From Okapia johnstoni (taxonomy: Eukaryota > Chordata > Mammalia > Artiodactyla > Giraffidae): a stretch of 64,000 nucleotides of DNA. Under the pieces are notes generated by a model that was not told the DNA's origin, did not search any database, and was given only the letters and a program-made list of their open reading frames with translations. Every line of letters begins with the position of its first letter. Within the stretch, counting starts at the first letter, position 1. The stretch covers positions 10,313,501 through 10,377,500 of the forward strand of contig JAGTYA010000025.1 of assembly GCA_024291935.2 (NCBI GenBank). Direction: 5' to 3'. Of the stretch, positions 45,230 to 57,909 are shown one piece after another. The translations under genes were made by a program, and so were the position numbers.

Positions 45230-45311
45230 TAGCACACATTTATGAAGTGTGTTCTCTGTAAAATCCCCAATAGCACACATTTCTGAAGCGTGTTCTCTGT
45301 AAAATCCCCAA
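45230..45311 (+). repeat. 41-bp tandem duplication (two copies)
   Basis: Copies at 45,230-45,270 and 45,271-45,311 start TAGCACACATTT and end TGTAAAATCCCCAA and differ at two positions only. A recent local duplication. Confidence 0.97.
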
Positions 45312-45739
45312 CAGACACTTTGGGGACTTCATCAAGCTCATCAGTGATTGGCTCTCAGCCAACGAAGCCCTGAGCCACCAACCAATGAGAGCCCAGAGAT
45401 TCCTGCATCTCACATGGTCGCTGACCGCGGCTGGACTGGGTACCAGGAACCCCGGCAGCACCGTGGAAACAACGTGGGCCTGATAGGAATGCCGTCGCCT
45501 GCGGCTGGTGACTAATAATAAAACGAGCAGGTTACACCCATTGCAAAAATGTGAAGTCGGCAGGAGAGAATGTGACACGAGCCCAGTGGCTGATTCCCAC
45601 TTTGTGAAAATACCAGAAGTGGGGGATTGTGGACGACAGGGTCTACCAGATCCAGAAAGCCTCTCCCAGGCCCCTCCCCAGGGGCAGCATCTCCCCAGGT
45701 TTCCTTAAAAGCAGTGGCCAGCTCTGGGTACATCCCTAA

Positions 45740-46340
45740 ATCGTTATGTTGCTTGGGTTGTTTTTGAACTGGACCTAAACAAACACCTTCCTATTTGCAT
45801 CAATTAGCGCGCGCATGTCAGTCCGCGGCCAGTCTGTGTTTCCTTTCAGTGCTGTGTAATATTCCACCGCCCCTGGGTGAGCACCGGGTGAATCTCCTGT
45901 CTGGATGTTCCAGGCTGTGGTCTGGTTTCCCTGTTACGCGTGACACGGCCCTGGCTGCTCCAGTGACATCTGTACTAGTCCTCCAGGGCCGGCGTCCAGC
46001 CTGGGTCACGGGTGTACACGTTTTCAAGTCCACCAGCTCAAGCCAAACTGCTGTTTCCAAGTGTTTGCACCAACACAGGCTCCCGCCAACTGCTGCCGGC
46101 GGCGGGGGGCCGCACCTCCTCGACAACCCTTGTTAACGTTGGCCCATGTAGTAGGTGTGAAATGGTGTCTCAGCGTGGTTCTAATTTACATGTCCCTGGT
46201 CACTAATGAGGATGAGGATTCTGACATGTTTGCCAGGCATCTGCATCTTCTCTTTAGTGAAGTTTCCGCTCAGGCCTTTCGCCCCCGAAAATATTGTTTT
46301 CTTCTCGGCAATCACTGATTTGTAAAGCGCAGTCTGGCCA
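45740..46340 (-). repeat. Old L1 LINE fragment
   Basis: GTAATATTCCACCGCCCCTG, GTGTGAAATGGTGTCTCAGC and ACATGTCCCTGGTCACTAAT correspond to reversed L1 3' end phrases. Confidence 0.75.
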
Positions 46341-46469
46341 TGTGGCTCCCTGGGGGCCCTGGAGCAAAGCCCACGCCCCGAGGCCAGGCCGGCAAGGCCC
46401 TCGAGTGGTTGGGCTCTGATCAGCATCTACCCTCAGTAGGAGCCTTGTGTTTCTCACTCTCCTCTCAGT

Positions 46470-46830
46470 CTCCCCTCCTCTCTATGCCTGCAGAGCTGTA
46501 TCTACTTACTCGTCCACACCCTGCTCTCTGCAACCTCCCAGCTCTTGCCTGTGCTGTGACACCTGCCAGAAACACCCTCCCTCTCTCCACCGGCCCCATG
46601 TCATTGTCTGCTTGTTCCTTTCTCAGCCTTCGCATCTCAACTGAAACATCACTTCCTCCAGGGAGCCCTCCTGGCTTCCGTCCACCCCTACCCAGACAGT
46701 GTGGCTGCAGGGCCTGTGCACTCCATCTCCAGGCACTGTTCTTGTGCCATCACTGTCAACAGGCTCATGAGCCTTTGCCACTGAACAGCACACTCCCTGA
46801 GGGTCAAGAGCATGACTGTTTTTGCTCAGA
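46470..46830 (+). repeat. L2 LINE fragment
   Basis: CATCTCAACTGAAACATCAC, TTCCTCCAGGGAGCCCTCCT and CACTCCCTGAGGGTCAAGAG run in L2 3' order. Confidence 0.75.
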
Positions 46831-48015
46831 AGTGTATGTCTCATAATTGGGAAGGTAGCTGCACAGAAGCAGATCAGCAAAACTCCATGGAAGACAGATG
46901 GACAGGGGCAGCTTGGGGACGTTTAAGAAAGGCGGCTGCACTGACAGAGATCCTGGGAGAGACCCAGGGACCACCAGGGTGGAGGAGGAGTGGCCACTGG
47001 ACTGGGAGTCATGGAGCAGGTTCCAGTCCTGCCAGACTGAGCTCTCCAGGAACCTCTCCCATCTTCTGTGTCTCGCCGTCTCACAGGGGGGTGTCCTGGC
47101 TCTCCTCTCATCACAGGTCATGCCGTGGGTGACCAGCCTGAGGTTGGGCCCAGTCAGTCTCCGGGAGCAGGCAGACCTGGGGTCAGACAAAGAGGCCGTG
47201 TTCTGGGCTCTTTCAACAGCTTGGCTGCAGCTGAACAAAGCCACGTGCCAACACATGGGAGGAGGGGCTGGTGGCAGGCAGCGCACCAACCCCTCCTCAG
47301 CCTCCAGACGCCGCTGTCCGAGTCTCCCATGGGCCCGGGGGCTCTGGAGGGAGCGTGCTCTCTGCCTTGGCCCATGCAGGGCTCATGCCCATGGCCTGTT
47401 GAGCAGAAGGGGAACTAGAGAGGCTTGGAGGTCGTGATCAGGGTTCCTGGGACTCTGCTAGGAGGGGCAGAGGCTGGACCGCACTCCGCTGCACTGCCTG
47501 GAGCCTCCCTGCTGAGGTCTCAGCAGCCAGGACAGGGGTGTCATCCACTCAACCTCCCCCGGTCCTACCCTGGAAAGATGGGGCACGATGCCCTCCTGTC
47601 GGCTGATCAGAGGACAGGCAGGGGCAGCTGTCATCACCCAGCCGGCTGCACGGCTTCCAGGGGAGGAGTGGGCCTTAGTCCCGATCACCACTTTGTGTCC
47701 AGAAATCTGCCATGCACCCACCCACGTCCCCTCCACCCACGTCCCCTCCACCAGCCTCCTGCCAGCTGGCAGAAGGCCTCCCGCAGAGAGCCTGGCTGGC
47801 CGCCCGCACGCTGTGTGATGTGGGGCCAGGGACTCCCTCTCTGGGCCTCTGTTCTGTCTCTGAAACACGGAGGAGGCCAGCGGGGGGTCAGAAGGACGTG
47901 GTGCCTGCGGACGAGCCCCATGCCTGCTAGGTTGGTAGAAGGAAGAGGATGCAAGTGTGCAGTGTGGGCGGGAGGAGCCGCAGCTGGAATCCTTGTCCAC
48001 CGCGGGTGGGAGCTT
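46831..48015. other. Upstream unique sequence
   Basis: Contains a small CCACCCACGTCCCCT duplication at 47,720-47,752. Open frames on both strands lack family resemblance. Confidence 0.5.
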
Positions 48016-48019
48016 CACG

Positions 48020-48670
48020 CGGTACGGTCATCTCAGAAAGCCATTTGGTACAATTGGCTACAGCTGAGCACTTGTACTTGGATGACCCGAAACTCCCCTG
48101 CAGAGGAGGTGAGTGTGTGTCCACCAGCGGCTGGACAAGACAGTCCCCACCAGCGCTGCCCTTTGTTCCCCAAACTGGAAGTCACTCGCATGCCCACCGC
48201 AGAGGGATGGATACGGGGGTCAGGGTGCGTCCACACAGCTGCAGATGGTATCACGGTGAAAACAAACAGTTCCCAGCCATGTGGGACAACATGGACATCG
48301 CTCAGGAACACAGCCCAAGAAGTCAGGCACAAACACCATGCAGAGGAGGCCCCTTTTTACGAAGTTCAGGAACAGGCAAAACTAATCTGTACAGCTAGAA
48401 GTTGGGAGCAGGGATCCTCAGGGTAGTTAGGACTGGGAGGTGGCACAGAGGGGACTTTTGAAGAGTTCTTGGGTTCTGGATTTTTTTTTTTTTTGGTCAC
48501 GTGCCTGGCATGTGGGATCTTAGTTTCCCCGACCAGGAATCAAACCCGTGTCCCCTGTGTTGGAGGCACAGAGTCATAACCACTGGACCGCCAGGGAAGT
48601 CCCTGGGTTCTGAATCTTAAACTGGGGGGCAGTTTCATGAGTCTGTGTGATTCATGAAAATCCAGCATGC
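48020..48670 (+). repeat. Old L1 LINE fragment interrupted by a CHR-2
   Basis: CCCAAACTGGAAGTCACTCG, GGACAACATGGACATCGCTC and AGAAGTCAGGCACAAACACC before the SINE; AGTTTCATGAGTCTGTGTG after it. L1 order is kept across the insertion. Confidence 0.75.
48481..48603 (-). repeat. CHR-2 SINE with target-site duplication
   Basis: T-rich start, GATCTTAGTTTCCCCGACCA, ACCACTGGACCGCCAGGGAA in reverse orientation. TGGGTTCTG is duplicated at 48,470 and 48,604. Confidence 0.93.
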
Positions 48671-49440
48671 ACACCCTGATGCTGGGGGCATAAGAAGTTG
48701 CCCAAAGACAGGATCGTGTGGGAGCTGGGATGTTCCCCCAGCTCTGTTTATGTGAGTTTTGATGAGGTCTCAGAGGTAGCAGAGTGGCCCAATGGCAGAC
48801 AACACCCTGCCTGCCGCCCTCAGCAGAAGGTCACTGCAGCCCCGTGGTCAGCCTTGCACACGTGTGTGGCTTCTGGCTTCAGGGGTGCACCTGGCTCGTG
48901 TGTGCAGGGCCACCCCAGTGCTGTCGAGCTAACCTCAGCCAGCAAGGGGCGGGATGGCTGGGCAAACACCCAGCTTCCTTGGCCCCCACCGGGGCAGTTC
49001 TCAGGAGTGCCCTGCACAGTTACTTCGGGGGCCCTGGCTGGCTGTGCCCCAGTTACCCCAGAGGTGACTCGCCCCCCTGCTGGTGACTTTCCCCCTCCCC
49101 TACCTCCCTCCCTCCCTCACTGAGCTTTCTGGGTCACCCCTGGTGCCTGAATCCTTGCTCCAAGTCATCTTTTGTGTTCTTAGATATGGAAGGAACAAAA
49201 GGGCGGCTGGAGGGATTACCCCTATCTGGGAATCTGGAGGCAGGCAGCCACCTCAGATCTAATCAGGAGACCACGTGTGCCCAGGGCTGAGTCACCGCCT
49301 TATCTGAGCTGCTCAGCAGCCCAGTGTCTTGACAGAGGCTTTTGCTATTGCAGAAACTAGTGGCCAGGACCCAGAGCGAAGGTCAAAGAAGCCCGCTGAA
49401 GCCCACATTCTATGATAGATTCAGATTGTGAATTTCTTAC
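48671..49440. other. Upstream unique sequence
   Basis: CT-rich patch near 49,095-49,125; otherwise nothing recognised. Confidence 0.5.
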
Positions 49441-49444
49441 ATAT

Positions 49445-49573
49445 TTTTCTTTCTTTTTACACTGGCCGTGCTCCTTGGTGTGTGGGGTCTTCGTTCCCCA
49501 ACCAGGGATTGAACTCAAGCCCTTGGCTGAGAGAGCACAGAATCCTAGCCACTGAACCCCCAGGGAAGTTCCA
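49445..49573 (-). repeat. CHR-2 SINE
   Basis: TGGGGTCTTCGTTCCCCAAC, CAGGGATTGAACTCAAGCCC and GAACCCCCAGGGAAGTTCC in reverse orientation. Confidence 0.88.
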
Positions 49574-51384
49574 AACCCCACCTTCTAAAGAGAGCCAGAA
49601 AGCTGCAGTTCCATCATCTACACAGGAGCACCCACCACGCATCTGAATCTGTAGTGGAGAGGGAGGACGGGGGGCTGGGGGGCTGGGGTGCGAGGATGGG
49701 GGCTCAACAACCCAGGAGGGCTCTGCACTGTTGGGACATAAGCCGCACTTCCTCTCCCCAAGAAGCCAAGGTAACCTCCAAGCCTTCCCCCCAAAGCCGG
49801 ATCTCCAGTCCGTGTGCGCCTGCAAGGAGGCAGGCCTGTCTCCCTGGCTGGGTCCGGCAGCCCCGTGTCCGGGGAGGGGAGGGCAGAGGGCAGTCACTGG
49901 TGCGCACCGATGCTCAGCTCCCCACCCTGGAGGGACGCCTGGCCTGGGGGACCCTGCTGGGGCAGGACCTGAGCGGATGGGGAAGGTGCCCTGGGGCCAG
50001 CGCTCTCCGCAGATGGGGCCTCTCCCTAACAGTGCTTCTGGAAGGTTCTCACGTGCCCACGAATGCAATGGTGGGGATGGAGGCCACCCCAGGGACCCTG
50101 ACGGCCGCTCAGGGCAGCCCGGGGGGCTGCGGAGACCGACAGTGAGCAGGCAGCAGAGGCGGGCGCCGGCCTCCTCCCTGCAACCTCCGGCCTCCACCAC
50201 GCCCACCCCACCCTATCCCAGGCCATAAGCCATGTCCCACCCGGGAGGGGACACGGTGGAGGAGATTCGCAGAGTCCTGAACCCGCCTTCCCCAGCTGAC
50301 CCCTCTGGGTTCTGCCGGAGGTGGAGATCAGGGAACAGTGGCCAGCAGAGCTAGGATGGAAGGAAAAGAACTTTCTGCCTTGTCCGCCCAGGAGTGTAGA
50401 CTGCTCGTTGAGCCAGTGGTGGTGAATTAGGAAGCTGGGCCTCGAGAAGGAAGAGACCGGGGCTTCGTGGGGCGCCAGGCTGCGGCTCAGCTGCAGGACC
50501 CCCCGCCATTAAACTCCCACATGCCAGGCAAACTGAGGAGGCCTCTGCCCGCTTGGTGACTTTGCCAGTGGGCACCATCCTCAGACAACAGGACCACCAC
50601 CCCTGTAGACCCCCAGGCTACACAGATGGGCTCAGGCCCCCTCAGACCCCGGGAGCGGCACCTCCAGCGATGGCCTGCACCTTGGTTCTGGAGCCCTGAC
50701 GAGCTTAGACGGCTGAGCTGTGAGAGCATGGTTGGGGACGGGGCAGGGGAGGGGGGCTGAGAAATGGAAGACCCCCCCCAACTAGGAGGAAGGACAAGCA
50801 CAGGCCAGTCTCATCCAGAGACACAGACGCGAAAGTCCCGAACGAAGGCGAACAAAGCAAATCCAGCCGCCTCCACAGAGAGAAGCATCACATGTGAGCG
50901 TGGACGGCGAGCCTGGAGGGCAGGAGGACTGGTCACCACGGCGAAAGAGACATGGAAGGCCATGGCGTCATCTCAGTGGGCGCGGAGAACAGTGCTTAAT
51001 GCAGTCAATGTCCTCGCGTAGACTGGCGTGCAGAGTAACCTGACAAACTGAGGGAATGTGTCAATTCCACTGCGGGAGGTTGAAGGCAGAGATGGCTGGA
51101 CAAACTCACGCCAGCATCCAGTGTCACCCCATCACCGATAGCCCTCCCAGACAGCAGCTCACTGGGCACCTCCTGGCCGGGTCCATCACTGTACTGACCT
51201 CCCAGAGCAGCGCTGAGTCCCCGGCTGGTGGGCCGTGAGTGCAGAGCCTGTGTCCCACTGCAGCGCTTGCTGGGCACCCCGGGGCTTTGGGAGTGGGCAG
51301 CACTGGCCCCGGCACCTCCACACTAGCCTCCCCAGCCCACCTCTCCCCTTCCCATGGGAACTTCATGGCCACTGCCTTTAAATG
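49574..51384. other. GC-rich upstream unique sequence
   Basis: No repeat or exon recognised; opposing open frames are compositional. Confidence 0.5.
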
Positions 51385-51436
51385 GTAGTCATTTTACACG
51401 TAACACATAATTGTAGTAAAATACACATAAAAAAGA

Positions 51437-51893
51437 TCCATCTAGTCAAGGCTATGGTTTTTCCAGTAGTCATGTATGAATATGAGAGTTGGACTATAAA
51501 GAAAGCTGAGCACCAGAGAATTGATGCTTTTGAACTGTGGTGTTGGAGAAGACTCCTGAGAGTCCTTCGGACTGCAAGGAGATCCAACCAGTCCATCCTA
51601 AAGGAGATCAGTCCTGGGGGTTCATTGGAAGGACTGATGTTGAAGCTGAAACTCCAATACTCTTTGTCACCTGACATGAAGAACTGACTCATTGGAAAAG
51701 ACCCTGATGCTGGGAAAGATTGAATGTGGGAGGAGAAGAGGACGACAGAGGATGAGATGATTGGATGGCATCACTGACTCAATGGACATGAGTTTGGGTA
51801 GGCTCCAGGAGTTGGTGATGGACAGGGAGGCCTGGCGTGCTGCAGTCCAGGAGTCGAAAAGAGTCGGACACGCCTGAGCAACTGAAAACAACA
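51437..51893 (+). repeat. BovB (RTE) LINE 3' end
   Basis: AAGGCTATGGTTTTTCCAGT, CAGTCCATCCTAAAGGAGAT and GAGTCGGACACGCCTGAGCA. It carries a small change in the conserved region (CTCCAATACTCTTTGTCACC) that shifts the old frame. Confidence 0.94.
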
Positions 51894-53308
51894 CGCTGTG
51901 AAGAATACCACTGTAGACATGGGTGTGCAGATATCTGTTGAACACCTCACTTTTAATCATAAAATGGAAATATTTTATGTCTGAACAAAAATGTGCACCC
52001 ACCAAGTGCAAACATTTCTCTCAGAATTTGCATTTTTCATCCCACGGTTTGAGATCTTAAATCCAGATAAAAGCTGCATGCGGTCACGCAGAATGGAAGT
52101 GAGTCAGCTTCTATCTCTCCCAGCTCTATAATCATGGTGCAGGAACTGATTATTTCCAATCCACCAACCAAACACAGGAGTAGGTGGCACGGCGGACAGC
52201 AGAGACCCCAAATGCAGCTTATGTGGCCTGAGGGTGCTGAGCCGTCACAGATTTAACCCTCCAAACACGTGCTTGGAGCTGAGTCCTCAGGTGCTGGGGC
52301 AGCCAGATTGCAGGGAGTTCAGTTCAATTCCATGGATGATGAAAAGGTGCGTCGTGAAAACACGCACATCCGAAGCACCCGTCTACGTTACGAAAGCGAC
52401 CGTATCCACGGTGATGGTTTAACACAGACAAGCACTTTAGCCTGAACTCTCTTCAAAATTTCCGGAGCATGGTGATCATAAAAAGCAGACTGCCTTTATG
52501 ACTGATTCAACTCATGCACAGGCAAGGCCCCCATGTTGGCTGTGCCAGGGCGGGGGTGGGGGCTGCTGTTCCTACCATCCCGCTGGGTTCTGCATGGCTC
52601 TGGCAAGCCACTAGCTCTGGAAAAAGAGTCCTGCTCGCCAGGCCTAGCCCCGGGACCACCGCTCAGGCCCTGTAGCTGTAGTCTTTCTCTTGTTTGCTGG
52701 GTGACCCTGGTGGGCCTTGGATCAGCAGGATCTTCACCTTGTGTCCTACCTGGGGCAACCGCTGGGCCCCTGCTCCGAGTTGTGGCATGGCAGGGCTGGA
52801 TCGAGGGGGACCCTCGGAGGGGGAGCCTTTTCTGGCTCTGCCCCGTACCCCAGAAAGATGCTTGTCAGTCTCTCTCTGTCTCTGACTTCCCCAGCCCCGA
52901 TGGCCTCGAGCACACCGCTGAGAAGACGTGACCCAGCAGACAAGCCCCCGCACCAGCCGGGATGCTGTGCCCAGCAGGCAGCCTGGACCAACCCGTGCCT
53001 GCTCTGCCAGACTGATGACCCCAATCCTGTAAGCAGACAGGCCAGCCAGAAACCCTCCTGCACATAAAAGGCCTTTGTTGGGCTGCCTTCGCCTCGGCCC
53101 CCCATCTCGGCCTTCCCCACGACCGGGGAGGAAGCAGGCTGCTGCCCAGTGTCTGTCAACCCCTGCCAGGCCCTGTGCTGGCCGGCCCTCGTGCTAAGCT
53201 GTGGAAAATGCTGGAGAGGTCATGAACATGGGCTTTGGTGTCACACCCAAGGGGGGCTGTTCCTCACGACCGCACACCAGCCACACAAGTCTGGGTTTGT
53301 TCCTGACC
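51894..53308. other. Upstream unique sequence
   Basis: 51,894-52,100 is AT-rich and may continue the old L1 scrap split by the BovB insertion. No exon seen. Confidence 0.45.
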
Positions 53309-53319
53309 ACTCTGAGCCC

Positions 53320-53516
53320 TGCTGGTGGCTCAGACGGTAAAGAATCTACTCGCAATGCGGGAGACCCGGGTTCCATCTCTGGGCCAGGAAGATCCCCTGG
53401 AGGAGGACATGGCTACCCACTCTAGTATTCTTGCCTGGAGAATCCCATGGACAGAGGAGCCTGGCGGGATACAGTCCATGGGGTTGCAAAGAGTTGGACA
53501 CGATGGAGTGACTAAC
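53320..53516 (+). repeat. Bov-tA SINE with target-site duplication
   Basis: GCTGGTGGCTCAGACGGTAA through GTTGGACACGATGGAGTGAC. CACTCTGAGCCC before and CACTCTCTGAACCC after are an aged duplication. Confidence 0.93.
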
Positions 53517-53530
53517 ACTCTCTGAACCCC

Positions 53531-56500
53531 ACTTCCTGGACAAAGAGATGTTCTAACCCCCAGGACAGATCTGGGGTGGTGGGGGCCCCCCTTGTCCCCA
53601 AGTGCCTCCTGCTGTGTCTCCAACCCCCGAGCCTGGACCCCGGGCCCTGGTGCTTGCAGAATCTCTGTCTGAGCCCCGTGTCACCACGTCCCTGGGCACA
53701 CGGAGCCAGCAGCGTCCTCCCTGGCTCTCTGCGTCCTTACCTGGTGTGACACTGACAGGTGTATCACCCAGCGGGCCTCAGTTTCCTCTCAGGACCCTTA
53801 ACGAGGGTCGCCAAGTTTAGTATCAGTGGAAATCAGAGCACAATGACTGCGCACACGTGCCCACTGCGAGGTTCCCTGCATTCCCAACCCCAGTAAGAGT
53901 CTGTTCTTGCCTGAGACCCCCGAGCCCAGGATCCCACATCAGCAAGAGGCGCTGGCACCAGGACCGCTGGGGGATCACCCTGTTGGACAGCTGCCTGGGT
54001 GCCCCTGGCTGCACTGCCAGCTTCTCCGTTAGAGATTTTGACCTGGGTTCCACGGTGTCATATCCCAGATGGTGCCCTCCCTGTGGAGCCGGCTGGGCAG
54101 GAAGCTGTCCTCGGGGGGCGGGGGGGGTGCCTCCCCGAGTGGGGGCACAGCCCTGTCCCTACCTGGGCCGCTGGCCACCTTTCCTCCAGCCAGTGACCTT
54201 GGACCCCCCTCCATCCGGCCAGGATGGCCTGGCTGGAGCTCGCATTGGGGAAACAGAGGCGCAGGAGAGTGGAGGGCTCCCCCACATCTCTGATGCTTGG
54301 GCTGCGAAGGTGGGGGTTCTTCAGTGGCCATGGAGGGAGGGCCAGCCCGTCTCAGCCTGGCACTGCCTGGGTGGAGGAGGGGAGCTGGGGCGTCAGGGGG
54401 CCGGGCTTCCCCAGCACCCCGGGGAGGGGAAGGAGGCTGCAGGAGGCAGGCCTCCTGGCCTGAGCCCGCGGTTGTGTGTGGGGACAGCCAGCAGTCCCCT
54501 TGGTTGCCCACGGGACCCTGCCCGATCTCACTCCGGGGGACACTCCCTTGGGTGGCGCTTTCATGTACACACAATGTTCTAAACCATCCAGCCCTGGGGC
54601 TGAAGAGCCCGGCACTCTGGAGCCAGGGTGTCGGAGAAAGGCTGGAGTCATCGGTGAGGGGGGAGGGACTCAAGGTCAAGTTCAAGGGCCGTCCTGGGAG
54701 CCGGCCTCCCCCCAAGGGGGCTGCCCGTCTGGACCCCCGGGAGGCACCAGCTCTGAGAACGGCCGGGATTGCTGCATCTACAAGGGCGCAGGAGGCCATG
54801 CCCCCCACCAATCCTGAGCCTGCCTGCTGTGTCTGTGTGGGGGGCCCCCTTTCCCAGTGGGTGTCTCAGACGGCTCTGAGGGGCCACAGGCTGGCCCCTG
54901 GATCCATGGCCCCGGCCCTGGCCCCCTTGCCCTGGCCCCCTGGCTCTGCACCTGAATGCCAAGCCCGGCTGGATGCCCTCTCCTCACTCCCAGCTGGTGC
55001 GTCCTTCCCTCCTGGTGCACACGTACAGCCACCATGGGGAGCTCCCGATTCAGCTCAGTTCCGGGCGTCTTTTGGGGAGACATTGGCTCACAGCCTGCAG
55101 GCTGCCCCGGGCTCCCTTTTCCTACCCTCAGCAGGAGGACCACTGTTTGCTGTAGACCCTGGCTGGCAGCCGCTGGTGCTGGACTGGCGGGCAGTGCCCA
55201 CTGTCTGTCCCAGGTCAGAGAGAGCTTGGCAGAGCGCTGCCCTCCCGTTCCTGGGACAGACCCAAGTTCCCATGGGCAGAGCACCCATTCCGGGACCGAT
55301 CTGGCGGCTTCCAGGGCCTCGGGAGCTGGAGCCAGTGCGCTCACTGCCCACGGCCACATCCTCCGGCCCCCTGGACAAGGACCGAGGCGGCCAGATGCGT
55401 AGAGCCCCGCCTGCCTGCCTGCCTGCCTGCCGGCCGCTGGGGTACGCCAGGGCCCAGTTGCACGCTGGGGGCATTCCTCCTTGGCTTTGTGGACGAGGAG
55501 CTGGGGATCAGAGGGGAGAAGGGCCCTGTTCACGGTCACACAGCAGGGACGAGGTGCAGGCAGCACTGGAACCGGGGCCTGGTCTCTGCAACGCCCCTTA
55601 AGTCGGCCTCTCCCTGCCTGGGCCCTGCACCTCCTCCCATTGGCAGGTGGGCCCTGCAGTGCCAGTGACCCTGAGGCACCGGTGCCCACGCAGCTACCAT
55701 CTCCCTGCTGGTCATGTCCATCATCAAGCCCTACAGCTGGGCTCCTGTAGATCCCCCTGCCTTCCCCGGCAGGGTCCTCCCCGGGATCCAACTGGCCAGG
55801 GACAAGCTCCCCCGGCCAGCGTTATGACTCTCCCCTCCCCTTCCTGAGGCCTTGTCTCATTCTGGGGTGCGTGGTCCTTCCACAGCCCAGCAGCTGCATA
55901 GGTCCAGCCGGGTCAGGAGGGATGAGGGGCGAGGCACATACCACTGACGGATGTGCACACCCACCTGGGCACCTTCTTTCCTCAAAGGGCCTCTCAAATG
56001 CCACCGGGAGTATAATGTCCTGAGTAGCCCACACACCAGCCCTGTCCCCCACCCCCACACCCCATCCTTGTCTCCCAGGCCTGGAGCGGGGAGGGCACGT
56101 GGAGACCGGCAGCTCCACCCCCTGGTTTTCACGCGGAGGCCGGGGGTGGAGGGCCTGCAACACTGGCCACCAGGGTCCCACTCGGTCAGCCAGGGGCTGT
56201 CCCAGGCCAAGGAGCTGGGGGAGCCAAGGGGCAGGCCGGGGGGGCCGCCGGCGTGTGATGACCTGTGTCTCCTCCAAACAACAGTGAGGGACGGTGGCCA
56301 GGCGGGTGGGGACAGCTTGTTCTCACAGCCGGGCCTCGGGGACCTGAGTGGCCGCCCCTCAGCCCCGCTGGACCTCACAGCTGCGGGGCCGCCCTGCCCC
56401 CAGCCCCGGCCTGGATGTCGAAATCCGCACAGAGGCTGCTGGGACGTGGCGATGTCCGTAGGTCCACCACGTCTGCAGCGGAGGGGGCCAGCAGGTGGCC

Positions 56501-56685
56501 TGTCCCTTATATCTTTGGGGGCAGCCGCCAGGCTAAAGGCAGGAAGAGGGCACAGGGACCGGTGGGAGGGCGGGGGTGTCTGTGGGCTCCCGGCTTCCCT
56601 ACACACACACAGCGGCTCAGAGACGGGACCGACCGCTTCACTGCGGACACGGTGTCAGCGTCAAGACGGCAACCTGCAGGAACGA
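53531..56685. other. GC-rich upstream sequence without recognised gene
   Basis: Long open frames on both strands, up to 434 codons on plus at 54,297-55,601 opposed by 337 codons on minus, fit the high GC content. A MIR scrap lies near 55,490-55,580. No known domain, signal peptide or splice pattern seen. Confidence 0.5.
55409..55432 (+). repeat. (GCCT)n simple repeat
   Basis: Uninterrupted CCTG tetramers, about five to six units, ending in CCGGCC. Confidence 0.92.
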
Positions 56686-56689
56686 TGCC

Positions 56690-56870
56690 TGATAATCCTA
56701 AGGATCACAGCAGTGCATTTCTGGAGCCTTCGTCCAGGGCCAGGCGCCGTTCTAAGGCCTTTGCACGGGGCCCCCCAGTCAGGCTGAGATGTCGTCCCCA
56801 TTTCATGGACGAAACGAAGAGCCGAGGGTGGTTCGGTCACGCACCTGGGGTCAAAAGACAGTGGGCGCCG
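56690..56870 (-). repeat. MIR SINE
   Basis: GGGCCAGGCGCCGTTCTAAG, CCCCATTTCATGGACGAAAC and GGTCACGCACCTGGGGTC: reversed MIR, with CpG-rich decay. Confidence 0.65.
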
Positions 56871-57374
56871 ACCTGCGCGGTGGACGGAGCCAGTAAAGCT
56901 CGGCTCCTCCCTTCCCCGCCGGCGGCTCACCCGAGCCCCTCAGCTTGGCTGCCAGCCACCCCTTGGAAGCTCCAGGTGGAAAAACAATTGTGGTGTTGGC
57001 CCAGGGCTGCTGGCGGGGCTCAGGGCTCCCCCTCCCTGCTCCAGAGGTGCCAAGCAGCCTGCCGGGGAGCCCTGGGGAGGGCCTGGCTGGGGGTGGGGGA
57101 CGGGGCACTTGCTCAGGATTCAGGGGGGCCAGGGGGCCCCCTCCCGGATGTGGGGTGGGGAAGGGGTCTCTAGGCTGGCCCAGCAAAGACCGCTCCCAGC
57201 CTGTCTCCTGCAGCCCGCAGGCGCAGACCAGAACACAAACAGGGTGCTTCCGGAGGACCCACTGCCTGCCCGCAGGCCCTCTTCTGGGGCTGATGCTGGG
57301 GGCGCAGACCCCCCACCCCTGCCCCCTTGCTGCCCGGCAGGGAAGCAGAAAGGGCCTGGTTGTTTCTCGCAACC

Positions 57375-57470
57375 TGGGAAGTCACCACTTGACGGACGAG
57401 AAAACCCAGGCTCCCAGAGGCGAAGCGACTTGCCACGGGCCCTCGGGGACCCAGGTCAGGGGCCTTGGGC
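57375..57470 (-). repeat. MIR SINE core fragment
   Basis: CACTTGACGGACGAGAAAAC, CCAGAGGCGAAGCGACTTGC: reversed MIR core. Confidence 0.55.
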
Positions 57471-57696
57471 CTTGCACCCGCCAGCCATGCCCTGTGCCCC
57501 TCGGTGCGCTGAGCACACCCACCGGACCCTCCTGAGGACCCCGCAGGTGGGTGTCAGCTTTCCCACTCTTGGCCACCGCAGCTCCGAATGGGCAGGGGCA
57601 GGGGCTTGTCTGGAGTCATCTCGCCGGGAAAGGCAACATCAAGACCGCCCACCCCCGGCGCCCCGACGTTCCGACATCAGAGCCCACAAGCTTGCA

Positions 57697-57907
57697 TGCT
57701 CAGTCACTCAGTCATGTCCAACTCTGCGAACTGTTGGACGGTAGCCCGCCAGGCTTCTCTGTTCATGGGATTTTTCACGCCAGAATACTGGAGTGGGTTG
57801 CCATTTCCTCCTCTAGGGGATCTTCCCGACCCAGGGATGGAACCCATGTCTCCTGCGTCTCCGGCATGGCAGATGGATTCCTCACCCGCTGAGCCATCAG
57901 GGAAGAC
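57697..57907 (-). repeat. Bov-tA SINE
   Basis: CATGCTCAGTCACTCAGTCA, AATACTGGAGTGGGTTGCCA and GCTGAGCCATCAGGGAAG in reverse orientation, near-full length. Confidence 0.94.
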
Positions 57908-57909
57908 CC

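Noticed and set aside
44995..45410. Cluster of CCAAT/ATTGG boxes suggesting a promoter
   Set aside because: Much of it lies in an ancient interspersed repeat that commonly carries such boxes, with no CpG island, TATA or exon nearby.
47425..48426. 333-codon plus-strand open frame
   Set aside because: Its second half runs through decayed L1 sequence, and the first half has no recognisable family.
54297..55601. 434-codon plus-strand open frame
   Set aside because: Stop-poor GC-rich DNA with a 337-codon opposing frame. No domain, signal, conserved motif or splice context recognised.
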